Origin: Pseudaminobacter sp040049255
GTDB taxonomy: Bacteria > Pseudomonadota > Alphaproteobacteria > Rhizobiales > Rhizobiaceae
Direction of reading: 5' to 3'
Length of the DNA stretch: 64,000 bases
Assembly: GCF_040049255.1 (NCBI RefSeq)
Contig: NZ_JBDZDR010000001.1
Location: 248,001-312,000 of the forward strand
Position numbers and translations under genes: made by a program. A model generated the notes under the pieces. It saw nothing but the letters and a program-made list of their open reading frames with translations. It searched no databases and had not been told where the DNA came from. Shown here piece after piece: positions 19,883-28,972 of this stretch; position 1 is the first letter of the stretch, and the number at the start of each line of letters is the position of its first letter.

Positions 19883-20158
19883 TTCTGCCTTCTTTGGACT
19901 ATGCCTGACGCGGCGCCAGACTCACTCAATCATGTGGATAACGGGTTAATGGCCAAAGTGGCGGAACCGTCCGCAAATCCGCCAAAATCCCGGCATCGTT
20001 AACCGTATATTTAAACTTTTACGCATCGGCGGGGATTCAAGTTTCCTTTACCGGACTGTGCCAGTACGATACGTAAAGTCCATAAAAAGCCTCGACGCGA
20101 GTTTTTATGAGCCACTTTTTTGGCGGCCTCGCGGCAATGAGTACAGGGTAACGGCGAC
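19883..20158 (+). promoter_or_regulatory. Divergent intergenic region upstream of the giant coiled-coil gene
   Basis: AT-richer than its surroundings at 19990-20025 (TTAA at 19999 and 20011 eight bases apart). A leader hairpin lies at 20083-20107: CTCG/CGAG stem with TAAAAA/TTTTTA outer arms, ending in a T run on the plus strand. It looks like a weak terminator or attenuator 50 bases before the gene. No open frame of its own. Confidence 0.4.
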
Positions 20159-23100
20159 ATGGCGAAAAAAAGCTCGACAACGAAGAATCTCGATTTGGAC
20201 GTTGCCAAGGAGCTTGAGGAAGCCCTCGATTTTGATCTGGCAGCCGGCGCTGACGAGCTGGACATCGCCGCCTCCATGGAAGACCTGGAGGCGCAGATAT
20301 CCCAGGCGGCTGACGAACTGGCCCGCGAGAGCCGCGCCGAAAAGGCTGCGGCCGCCGCCAGTGCACCCGTCAAGCAGGAGCCCAAGCCCTCGGTTCATAC
20401 GGCACCGGCGTTGCCGAGCAGCCTCCGCCCTGTCGAAACCTCGAGCCCGCGGCCGAACGGCCTTTCGCCCGCGAACGACGACCAGCAAAAAGACTACCGC
20501 ACGCTGCTCGGCAGCATAAACCGCCGTTCGTCGAGCGGTGTCTATTGGGCTGTCGCACTGCTTTCCGCAATTTGGGTGGGCGGCGGAGCCCTGCTGGCGA
20601 ACAAGCTGTTTTCACCGGGCCTCCTGGAGATCAGGTCGATCGACCAGGTGTTGGCGCAGCCCTACATGATCCTGCTTGGCGTGGCCACGATCACGCCGAT
20701 CATCCTGTTCTGGGCGTTTGCCCTGATGATTCGCCGCGCCCAGGAAATGCGGCTTGCCGCGCAATCCATGACCGAGGTGGCGTTCCGCCTCGCCGAGCCG
20801 GAAAACCTGGCCCAGGACCGCGTCATGGCCGTCGGCCAGGCCGTGCGCCGCGAAGTGGCGGCCATGGGCGAAGGCATCGAGCGCACGCTCGCTCGCGCAG
20901 TCGAACTGGAGACGCTGGTGCACACCGAGGTGAGCCAGATCGAGCGCTCCTATGCCGAGAACGAAGCGCGCATCCGCACGCTAGTCGACGGCCTGGGCAG
21001 CGAGCGCGAGGCTGTCGTCACCCATGCCGAGCGCGTGCGCGCGTCCATCGCCGGTGCGCATGAAACGCTCCGCGACGAACTCGATTCGGCCGGCGACATC
21101 ATCCGTCAGAACATTCTCGGCGCATCGACCAAACTGTCGATGACGATCACCAACTCCGGTGATTCCCTGATCGATCGCATCAATGAAAGCGGCTCGTCGC
21201 TGTTCGACTCGATCGACCAGCGCCTTGACACCATAGGCGATCGCATCAGCACCTCGGGCGAAGCCTTTGCCAGCCTGCTCGATACCCGCATCGCCAAGCT
21301 GAACCAGAGCGCCGACGACATGACGCGCTCGCTGTCGCAGCTGCTGGACGACCGCACTGCCGGCATGGTTTCGCTGCTTGGGGACGCCACGCGCACGCTC
21401 AACGCCGACTTCGACAGCAATCTCAAGGGCATCGAACGCACCCTGGCCGAGCGCGGCCAGGCGCTGATCAGCGAGTTCCAGACCCGGGCCGAGGCACTCG
21501 ACACCGGCACGCAGAAGCTCAACGCCGCACTTGAGGCGCGCGCACGCCAGATCAACGAGACCCTTGTCGAGCGCACTCGCGAGATCGCCACCACCTTCTC
21601 GGACGGCAACCAGAATCTCTCGGCGATGATCGAGGAAGGCCGCGCGAGAATTGGATCCCAGATGGGCGATATGGTCATGTCGACCTCCACCATGCTGGAG
21701 GCGCGCGCCAACGAATTCGCCGACCGCCTGGAAGCGGCGCGGCATACCGTGTCCGATGCCTTCGAGGCAGACCTCCAGAAACTTGCGGATGCTCGCCAGG
21801 GCATCGACCAAGCCGTGGACGCACACGCCAGCAAGTTCGCGGAAAGCAGCGAGCGCATCGCCTCGACGCTGCAGGCCGATCTGGCCAGGTTCGAGGAAAG
21901 CCGCGCCAGCATCGACGAGGCAGTCGACCTGCAGGTTCTGAAGCTGGCCGAAGGCCGCGCCCAGATCTCGCAGGCGCTGGAAGAGGACCTGCGCAAGATC
22001 AACGAATCGCGCGCCACCATCGACGCCTCGCTCGGCGAACATCTGGAACGGCTGGCCGAAAGCCGCGCAAGCCTCGCCCGCGCCCTCACCGAGGATTCGG
22101 ACAAGCTCACCCAAACCCGCGCCAACATCGACGAAATGGTCGCCAGCCACGTCGGCAAGCTCGGTGAAGGCCGCAACATTCTCTCTCGCGCCCTGGAAGC
22201 CGATCTCAACAAGCTCGCCGAGAGCCGCAGCGAAATCGACAATCTCGTCGTCGGGCAGGTCCAAAAGATCGCCGAGGGACGCGAAGTGCTCACGCGCGCC
22301 CTGGAAGCCGATCTCGGCAAGATCGCCGAAAGCCGCTCCACGATCGACCATCTGGTCGATGGCCAGATCGAGAAGCTGGATCAAGGCCGCGAGCGTTTGA
22401 CACGTGCACTCGAGGACGACCTGAGCAAACTCGCGGAAAGCCGCTCGAGCATCGATGGACTCGTTGCGGGTCAGGTCGAAAAGCTCGCCGAAGGTCGCAA
22501 CATCCTCAAGCGCGCCCTGGAGCAGGACCTCGAAAAGCTGGCCGAAGCCCGCTCCAGCATCGATGGCCTCGTGGCTGGTCAGGTTGAAAAGCTCGCCGAG
22601 GGCCGCGACATCCTCAAGCGCGCCCTGGAGCAGGACCTCAACAAGCTGGCCGACACCCGCGCCAGCATTGATGGGCTCGTCACCGGCCAGGTGGAAAAGC
22701 TGGCGGAGGGCCGCGAACTTCTGACGCGCGCACTCGAAGACGATCTGGGCAAGCTCGCCGAGAGCCGGGCCAGCATAGACGGCCTCGTCGCCGGGCAGGT
22801 GGAGAAGCTTGCCGAGGGGCGCGATATCCTGCGCCGCGCGCTGGAGCAGGACGTCGCCAGCATCGACGCCATGATCGGCCGCCACGCCGAGAAGTTCAAC
22901 GAGAGCCGCCGCATGCTGACGGCCTCGCTGGAAGAAGACCTTCAGAAGCTGGCCGATGGCCACGGCTCGCTCGATGGCGTCGTCAGCAGCCAGCTGGAAC
23001 GCCTCGCCCATGGCCGCGACGTGCTTACCCGTGCGCTGGAAGCCGACATTGCAAGCATCGAGGGGCTTGTTGCCGCCCAGGCCGAAAAGCTGGTCGAAGG

Positions 23101-26100
23101 CCGCAAGATGCTCTCGCGGGCGCTGGAAGCGGATGTCGCTAGCCTCGACGGCGTCGTCGCGAACCAGGCCGAGAAGGTGAGCGAGAGCCGCGGCGTGCTG
23201 ACCCGCGCGCTGGAGGCCGACATCGCAAATATCGAGGGCCTGATCGCCAGCCAGACCCGCCGCCTGGAAGAAGGCCGCGCCATGCTGGCCCGCACTCTGG
23301 AAGAAGACCTCCAGAAGCTTGCCGAGAGCCGCTCAGGCATCGACGGCCTCGTGGCCGGCCAGGTCGAGAAGCTGGCTGAGGGTCGCGACATTCTCAGGCG
23401 CGCTCTGGAGGCCGACCTGCAGAAGCTGGCGGATTCGCGCTCGCAGATCGACGGGCTGGTCGCTGCCCAGGTCGAAAAAATCACAGAGGGCCGAAACGTC
23501 CTCACCCAGGCGCTTGAAGCCGACCTGCAGAAGGTTGCGGACAGCCGGTCTGGCATCGACGAGATCATCGCTGGCCAAATCGGCAAGCTCGCCGAAGGCC
23601 GCGACATGCTGACCCGCGCCCTCGACGACGACCTGACGCGTCTGGCCGAAACGCGCCGCGAGATCGACGACGCCGTCTCCACGCACATCCAGATCATCGC
23701 CGACAAGCGCATCGACATTTCCGAGGCCCTCGCCTCCGACGTGGAGAAGATTGAGGAAGCCTTCCGCCGCCAGACCGGCGTCATCGAAGAGCGCACCAGC
23801 ACCATGGAACGCGCCCTGACCATGGGCGTGGACAATGTCCGCACAGTGCTCGAAAACAGCGCCGTGGTTGTTGCCGGCTCGCTTCGCGAGAAGGTCATGG
23901 AGGTTACCGCGGCTCTCAACGAGGAGGCCGGCCGCGCCTTCACCGATGCCGACCGCCAGATCGCGGCGCGCGCCGAACAGACCGCAGCCGCCCTGCTCGC
24001 GCGCGCCAACGACATCACCCGCGCCTTCGAGGAGGCTGACAATCGCCTCGCCGCCCGCGCCCAGGAAACCTCCGGAACGCTTATTGCGCGCGCCGAAGAG
24101 ACGGCCGATGCCATCGCGGCCCGCGCCGGCGATCTCGTCCGCACTTTCGACGATGCCGACCAGAAGCTGGTGGCCCGCGCCATCGAAACCGCGAACTCGC
24201 TTGCGACACGCGCCGGCGACATTCTGCGCAACTTCGAGGACGCCGATCACCGCCTCGGCCAGCGCATTGGCGAATCGGCCGAAGCACTTGCCGCACGCGC
24301 CGCTGAACTCGGCCGCATCTTCGACGCAGCCGACCAGCAGTTCGTGTCGCGCATTGCCGATGGTGCCACCACGCTGGGCGCACGGGCAGTGGAAATCGTC
24401 AGGAACTTCGAAGCAGCCGACGAGCGGCTGGCGGCCCGCGTCAATGAAACGGCCGACAGCCTTGCCGGCCGCGCGGCGGAGATCGGACAGGTTTTCGAGA
24501 ACGCCGATCAGCGCATTGCCGCCCGCATCAACACCAGCGCCGACGCGCTGGTGGGCCGCGCAGTCGAAATCGGGCGCGTCTTCGAAAGCGCGGACCAGCA
24601 AATTGCGGCTCGCGTCGACCAGACGGCCGCTACCCTCTCGGGACGTGCCGCGGAGATCGGCCAGGTCTTCGAAAGCGCAGACCAGAAAATCGCTGCCCGC
24701 ATCAACGAAAGCGCCGAATCGCTTGCCGGACGCGCTTCGGAAATCGGGCAGATCTTCGAGAATGCCGATCAGCGCATCGCCGCTCGCATCGCCGAGGGTG
24801 CCACGGTCATCGGCTCGCAGGTCTCCGGCGTTGCAGACGCCCTTGCCGAAACCGAGCAGCGAGTGGTTGCCCGCGCGCAGCAGACGGCTGCCGAACTGGA
24901 CGCACGCACCAAGGCGATCGAAGAGACGCTTTCGGGCGCAGACCAGCGCTTCGCTTCGGGCATCAACCAGGCGGCCGCGCGCGTGGACGAACATGTGGCG
25001 CGAGCGGAAGACCGCCTCGCCGCAAGCGCCGAAACGGTTGGACAGAAGCTCAACGAGCAGGTTTCGCAGGCAGAGGCACAGCTCGTCGCACGTGCCAACA
25101 CCATCGCCGACACCTTCACCGCCGTGGGACAGCACATCGGCCAGAGCACCAATGAGGCCGCCCGCACCATCGGCGCCAACACCCGCGAACTGAACGCGAT
25201 GCTTGCAGAGCGCTCGGCCGAGATCGGCAAGATCCTGGACGAGAACGCACGCCCGCTGGTGGACCGTCTGGCCGAAAGCGGCAACGAGCTGCAGCGCGGC
25301 CTGGAGCACGCCACGCAGCGCGCCACCGAACGCCTGCGCGCCGAGAACGCCGCACTCGTCAACGCGCTCGCCACCCGCACAGCGGAGACGCTGTCGGCAG
25401 TGGAAGGCGCCCGCAGCTCACTGGCCGACGGCGTCGGCGACCTGATCGGCAGGCTTTCGGATTCCAGCGCGCAGCTCAACGAGCTCATCGAACGCGCGGC
25501 CACCAACCTCGCCAATGTCGACGAACGTCTCGCCGGCAGCACGCAGAGCTTCGCCGCGACCACCGAAAAGGCGGCGCAGACCTTCGCAAGCTCGGCTCGG
25601 CTGATTGACTCCAACACCGGCCGCCTCGCCGACCTGTCGTCGAACACGCTGAAGGAAGTGGCGTCGATTGCAACGCGCTTCGACGAGCACGGCCGTCTCC
25701 TGTCGAGCGCGTCCGAACTGCTCAGCGCGGCCCAGAACAACCTGGAGCACACGCTGGGGCGGCAATCCTCGCTGGACGACCTGGCTGTCGGCCTGGTCAA
25801 GAAGTCGGAGGATCTCGAACGCGTCATGCGCTCGTTTGAAGACCTCGTCGGCAAGGCGCTGGAGAAGGCGGAAGGACGCACCATCGCCTCCACCGACAAG
25901 ATCCGCAACGCGATCACCGAAGTGGTCGAGTCGGCCACCAAGCGCTTCGCCGACGCCACCGAGGAGATGCGGCGCACGGCCAGCTCCATCAAGACCGACC
26001 TCGACGCGACCCGCGCCGAGCTGAAGCAGGGCGTGCTCGAAATGCCGGAGGAGGCCAAGCAGTCGACGACCGCGATGCGCCGCGCCGTGAGCGAGCAGAT

Positions 26101-26764
26101 CAAGGCGCTGAAGGAGCTGTCCGACATCGTCGCAAAGTCCGGCCGCACGATGGACGTTGGCGAACGTGCACCTCAGCCGCGGCCGGCCGAGCCGGCACGC
26201 CGTCCGGCTGCGCCCCAGCCCACTCAGGCGGGCGACCTCGCCCTGCGCGGCACACTGGATGCCGATGCCGAGAGGACTGCGCGTCCGCGTGAAGGCGCAC
26301 GCAGCCAGCCTGGTGGATGGGTTCGCGACCTGCTGACCGGCGCGTCGCGCGAGGACAGCATGCGCAAGGCGGCGGTCGCCGACGCACCCCGCCCTGCCGC
26401 GCCCACGCGGTCACCGGCCCATGTCGTCGAATCGCTGAATTCGCTCTCGGTCGACATTGCGCGCGCCATCGATCATGACGCCTCGATCGAGCTGTGGAAC
26501 CGCTATCGCCGTGGCGAACGCGACGTGTTCACGCGACGCCTCTACACGCTGAAGGGCCAGCAGACTTTCGACGAGATCCGCCGCAAGTATCAGGCCGACG
26601 GCGAGTTCCGTGCCGCCGTGGATCGCTACTGCGACGATTTCGATAAGCTGCTTAAGGACGTGTCACGGAACGACCAGGACAACGTCATGTCGCAGACCTA
26701 TCTGTCGTCTGACACCGGCAAGGTCTACACCATGCTGGCTCACGCCAGCGGGCGCCTGCGGTAA
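20159..26764 (+). CDS. gpr: Giant coiled-coil growth pole ring (GPR) protein homologue
   Basis: The 2201-residue product starts with a charged cytosolic region, then two membrane helices (about 127-150 and 168-190). It continues with more than 1700 residues of almost unbroken Ala/Glu/Leu/Arg helix and ends in a Pro-rich linker (about 2000-2100) and a globular domain. Length, membrane anchor, apolipoprotein-like helix and lineage match the Agrobacterium growth pole ring protein (Atu1348), which forms a ring at the growing pole; I make the match from memory. Inside are 36-residue units (about 535-1200) and 29-residue units (about 1258-1552). It has its own terminator. Likely scaffolds polar cell-wall growth, in line with the L,D-transpeptidase at 54-56 kb. 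Confidence 0.85.
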   Translation: MAKKSSTTKNLDLDVAKELEEALDFDLAAGADELDIAASMEDLEAQISQAADELARESRAEKAAAAASAPVKQEPKPSVHTAPALPSSLRPVETSSPRPNGLSPANDDQQKDYRTLLGSINRRSSSGVYWAVALLSAIWVGGGALLANKLFSPGLLEIRSIDQVLAQPYMILLGVATITPIILFWAFALMIRRAQEMRLAAQSMTEVAFRLAEPENLAQDRVMAVGQAVRREVAAMGEGIERTLARAVELETLVHTEVSQIERSYAENEARIRTLVDGLGSEREAVVTHAERVRASIAGAHETLRDELDSAGDIIRQNILGASTKLSMTITNSGDSLIDRINESGSSLFDSIDQRLDTIGDRISTSGEAFASLLDTRIAKLNQSADDMTRSLSQLLDDRTAGMVSLLGDATRTLNADFDSNLKGIERTLAERGQALISEFQTRAEALDTGTQKLNAALEARARQINETLVERTREIATTFSDGNQNLSAMIEEGRARIGSQMGDMVMSTSTMLEARANEFADRLEAARHTVSDAFEADLQKLADARQGIDQAVDAHASKFAESSERIASTLQADLARFEESRASIDEAVDLQVLKLAEGRAQISQALEEDLRKINESRATIDASLGEHLERLAESRASLARALTEDSDKLTQTRANIDEMVASHVGKLGEGRNILSRALEADLNKLAESRSEIDNLVVGQVQKIAEGREVLTRALEADLGKIAESRSTIDHLVDGQIEKLDQGRERLTRALEDDLSKLAESRSSIDGLVAGQVEKLAEGRNILKRALEQDLEKLAEARSSIDGLVAGQVEKLAEGRDILKRALEQDLNKLADTRASIDGLVTGQVEKLAEGRELLTRALEDDLGKLAESRASIDGLVAGQVEKLAEGRDILRRALEQDVASIDAMIGRHAEKFNESRRMLTASLEEDLQKLADGHGSLDGVVSSQLERLAHGRDVLTRALEADIASIEGLVAAQAEKLVEGRKMLSRALEADVASLDGVVANQAEKVSESRGVLTRALEADIANIEGLIASQTRRLEEGRAMLARTLEEDLQKLAESRSGIDGLVAGQVEKLAEGRDILRRALEADLQKLADSRSQIDGLVAAQVEKITEGRNVLTQALEADLQKVADSRSGIDEIIAGQIGKLAEGRDMLTRALDDDLTRLAETRREIDDAVSTHIQIIADKRIDISEALASDVEKIEEAFRRQTGVIEERTSTMERALTMGVDNVRTVLENSAVVVAGSLREKVMEVTAALNEEAGRAFTDADRQIAARAEQTAAALLARANDITRAFEEADNRLAARAQETSGTLIARAEETADAIAARAGDLVRTFDDADQKLVARAIETANSLATRAGDILRNFEDADHRLGQRIGESAEALAARAAELGRIFDAADQQFVSRIADGATTLGARAVEIVRNFEAADERLAARVNETADSLAGRAAEIGQVFENADQRIAARINTSADALVGRAVEIGRVFESADQQIAARVDQTAATLSGRAAEIGQVFESADQKIAARINESAESLAGRASEIGQIFENADQRIAARIAEGATVIGSQVSGVADALAETEQRVVARAQQTAAELDARTKAIEETLSGADQRFASGINQAAARVDEHVARAEDRLAASAETVGQKLNEQVSQAEAQLVARANTIADTFTAVGQHIGQSTNEAARTIGANTRELNAMLAERSAEIGKILDENARPLVDRLAESGNELQRGLEHATQRATERLRAENAALVNALATRTAETLSAVEGARSSLADGVGDLIGRLSDSSAQLNELIERAATNLANVDERLAGSTQSFAATTEKAAQTFASSARLIDSNTGRLADLSSNTLKEVASIATRFDEHGRLLSSASELLSAAQNNLEHTLGRQSSLDDLAVGLVKKSEDLERVMRSFEDLVGKALEKAEGRTIASTDKIRNAITEVVESATKRFADATEEMRRTASSIKTDLDATRAELKQGVLEMPEEAKQSTTAMRRAVSEQIKALKELSDIVAKSGRTMDVGERAPQPRPAEPARRPAAPQPTQAGDLALRGTLDADAERTARPREGARSQPGGWVRDLLTGASREDSMRKAAVADAPRPAAPTRSPAHVVESLNSLSVDIARAIDHDASIELWNRYRRGERDVFTRRLYTLKGQQTFDEIRRKYQADGEFRAAVDRYCDDFDKLLKDVSRNDQDNVMSQTYLSSDTGKVYTMLAHASGRLR
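21761..23760 (+). repeat. gpr: In-frame tandem repeat block of 36-residue units (108 bp)
   Basis: About 18 units encode variants of KLAEGRDILKRALEQDL followed by KLAESRSSIDGLVAGQVE. Units with GLVAGQVEKLAEGRDIL are nearly identical between 22440 and 22840 and again at 23340-23400. Some units (about 22830-22890 and 23010-23240) are 29 residues, lacking exactly one heptad (the QKLAESR segment). Confidence 0.85.
23930..24815 (+). repeat. gpr: In-frame tandem repeat block of 29-residue units (87 bp)
   Basis: About ten units encode variants of RAAEIGQVFENADQRIAAR then INESADSLAG. The units between 24470 and 24790 are the most alike. Protein register is kept throughout, so this is coding repeat structure and not a CRISPR or minisatellite between genes. 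Confidence 0.85.
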
Positions 26765-26788
26765 GCGGCGGCCCACCGGAAAAAGGAA

Positions 26789-26813
26789 AAGGCGGGAAAT
26801 TCCCGCCTTTTTC
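26789..26813 (+). terminator. Intrinsic terminator after the giant gene
   Basis: AAAAGGCGGGA-AAT-TCCCGCCTTTT with an extra T run, 24 bases past the stop. The A and T runs on both sides make it work in either direction, also serving the lipoprotein gene that converges from the right. Confidence 0.9.
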
Positions 26814-26896
26814 TTTGCCTGCTGATTGTTTGTGAAACTTGCTCCGGGGCTCCACTGCCGCCTGGCAGGTTCGACGTGGTTAGAGCCGGACCGTGG

Positions 26897-27493
26897 TCAG
26901 ATTGTCGACTCGGTCCACTTGACGATTTCGAGCGCGACCTCGCCAAAAGCACGGTCCAGTCCGCGTATGTAGGAATCGTTGCCGCTGCCGGAAACCGGCG
27001 AGGTGGCACTGAAGCTGCGCGACGCGCGCACCTCGCCGTTGCGGTCGTTGAGTAGCCGCACGAACAACTCGACATCCGCACTGCGGCTGCCGTCGACATA
27101 CACTTCGAACGCGCGCAACTCGGCAATGACCTGATAGTCGATCGCCAGCCCCTCGCCCGGCAACCCTACGCCGGCAAAGGCGCCCGAACGCTGGAAGGTC
27201 TCGGCCAGCCGCGCCTGCACCACGCGCGGCAGCCGGTCGGCCCACTGCGCACCCTTCAGATATTCGATGACGCCCGACTTGCGCTTGATGACGATGTTCT
27301 GGCCGTCCAGCATCTTGAGTGCGGGCGGCTCGGCGATGAGAATCTGCATGCGCCGGCGTGCATGCTTCGCCTCGGCCGTCGGGGCCGAAAGCTCGTAGGT
27401 GTCGAGTGGCTCGGGCTTGGCGCCCAGCAGGGCGCAACCCGAGAGCGACAATGCGACAAAGGCAATGCCCGACATCAATTGAAGCGTTTTCAC
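26897..27493 (-). CDS. ABC-type transport auxiliary lipoprotein, PqiC/MlaA-operon type
   Basis: The 198-residue product has a lipoprotein signal with lipobox LSGC (Cys near residue 20). The mature part matches the PqiC/DUF330 ABC-transport auxiliary family: ILIAEPPALKMLDGQNIVIKRKSGVIEYLKGAQWADRLP-type region and RAFEVYVDGSRSADVELFVRL. It would be anchored in the outer membrane facing the periplasm and receive the MCE protein's lipid path. It is the last gene of the mlaE-mlaF-mlaD unit, 91 bp after mlaD. Confidence 0.85.
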   Translation of the reverse strand: MKTLQLMSGIAFVALSLSGCALLGAKPEPLDTYELSAPTAEAKHARRRMQILIAEPPALKMLDGQNIVIKRKSGVIEYLKGAQWADRLPRVVQARLAETFQRSGAFAGVGLPGEGLAIDYQVIAELRAFEVYVDGSRSADVELFVRLLNDRNGEVRASRSFSATSPVSGSGNDSYIRGLDRAFGEVALEIVKWTESTI

Positions 27494-27584
27494 CGCAAAC
27501 CCGTCCCCAAGATCCCAGCTTGCACGAAGCTGGCGGTCATTCCCTCACCCTAGAACGCCTTCTTCGAATGGGCGTTCGTCAATG

Positions 27585-28958
27585 TCAACGCCGCGCGCGT
27601 CCGTCGTATTCGCGGACGGTTCCCTCTCCACCCGTAAGGATGCGCTGCGGGTTGCGTTCCAGATCCGTAATCGCCTGCTCTATCCGGTTAATCGACCGGC
27701 GGCCGTCGCGCACGAAAGACTCCACGTCACGCAAGCCCGGTCCCGTAAACTGCTGAAGGCCGCTCAAAATCGTGCCCAGGCGCGCATTGAGCGTGTCGGC
27801 AACCTGCCGGAAGGCCTTCAGCGTGTCGCGGGCCTCGGCCATCATACCCTCCGTCTGGCCAGAACCCAGCAGCTTGTCCACCTTGGCCAATATGCCATCG
27901 ACCCGCACGGAAGCGGCGTTGAGGCGGTGCGCCAGCTCCGTCGCGTCGCCGATCATGCGATCGATATCGCCGGAGCGGCCCCTGAACTTCTCGGTGACTT
28001 TCGCCACGTCGCTTGCCGCGCTCTTGGCGTCGCGGCTCGCAGCCTCGATGTTGCCGAGCGTGGTGCGCACCGTCTCCGGATTGACGCTTTCGAGAATGCC
28101 ATCGACCTTGTCCAGGGTATTGCTGCCCCGTTCGGCAAAGGTGTTGATCGAGCCGACGGCCTTCTGGGCCCCTGCGATGATCCGGTCGAATTCCTTTGTG
28201 TTCTCGCTCAGATCGCGGGTGACCTTCTGAACATTGGTGACGATCTGCGAAACCTTGTCCTTGTCCACCGCCTTGAGCAGATCCTCCGCCGCCTTCAGGG
28301 TGCTATCCAGCCTCCCCGAGACGCCCACCAGTTCCTCGGAGAGCTTGCTGACGCTCGAAAGGAACCTGTCCACGCCCTCGGCATTGCGGCCAAGGGCGTT
28401 GGAGAACTTTTCGACATTGGAAACCGTGTGGGTGAGCGGCACGCGAACGTCGCTCACAAAGCCTTCCAGCTGGCTGAGCAGGGTATCGGCGCGCTTGAAT
28501 ATGTCCTGCGCCGTCTGCAGCAAATTGGTCACGGCGGAGGGGCTGGCAGTAATCTCCGCGACCTTGCCCTGCGACTCGGCCTCCTCGAACAGATTTACCT
28601 CGTGCGGATTGCCGCCCTTGAGCTCGATGTTCGCCTGGCCCGTAAGGCCGGTGAGACCGATATCGGCCTGAGTGGACTTGGTGATCGGGGTCAGGCGATC
28701 GATTTCGGTGTCGGCGATCGCCACGCTCGGGTTCTCGACATCGATGAAGACGCGCCGTACATCGCCAACCTTCACGCCGTTGAAAAGCACGGCGCTGCCG
28801 CGCCCCAGGCCTGATGCCGACCCCGGAATACGCACGCGCAACATCGCGGTCTCGCCCCTCTCGCCGATCGCCGCGGTCCAATAGACGAAGGCAAAGGCGG
28901 AGAGGATCGCAAGGAGCGTGAAAATTCCGACGATTACGTAGTTGGCTCTGGTTTCCAT
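27585..28958 (-). CDS. mlaD: MlaD-family MCE lipid-binding protein
   Basis: The 457-residue product has one N-terminal membrane helix (about 8-30) and one MCE domain (about 38-118, with GLGRGSAVLFNGVKVGDVRRV and GLTGLTGQANIELKGG). A long helical tail of about 300 residues follows, as in PqiB/Mce-type proteins that build a periplasmic tunnel. It should form a hexamer on the MlaE permease and carry lipids across the periplasm. 14 bp after mlaF on the same strand. Confidence 0.92.
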   Translation of the reverse strand: METRANYVIVGIFTLLAILSAFAFVYWTAAIGERGETAMLRVRIPGSASGLGRGSAVLFNGVKVGDVRRVFIDVENPSVAIADTEIDRLTPITKSTQADIGLTGLTGQANIELKGGNPHEVNLFEEAESQGKVAEITASPSAVTNLLQTAQDIFKRADTLLSQLEGFVSDVRVPLTHTVSNVEKFSNALGRNAEGVDRFLSSVSKLSEELVGVSGRLDSTLKAAEDLLKAVDKDKVSQIVTNVQKVTRDLSENTKEFDRIIAGAQKAVGSINTFAERGSNTLDKVDGILESVNPETVRTTLGNIEAASRDAKSAASDVAKVTEKFRGRSGDIDRMIGDATELAHRLNAASVRVDGILAKVDKLLGSGQTEGMMAEARDTLKAFRQVADTLNARLGTILSGLQQFTGPGLRDVESFVRDGRRSINRIEQAITDLERNPQRILTGGEGTVREYDGRARR

Positions 28959-28972
28959 TCGCGACTTTTATT

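Noticed and set aside
19999..20014. CtrA box upstream of the growth pole ring gene
   Set aside because: The two TTAA halves are 8 bases apart; the CtrA consensus needs 7. Left as AT-rich promoter DNA.
21761..24815. Regular direct repeats of 108 and 87 bp, CRISPR-like at first sight
   Set aside because: Periods are multiples of three, fully coding, with no spacers or cas genes.
20981..25309. Two long minus-strand open frames (about 650-680 codons) opposite the giant gene
   Set aside because: They mirror the repeat composition of the real gene; no start signals, and strong codon bias supports the plus strand.
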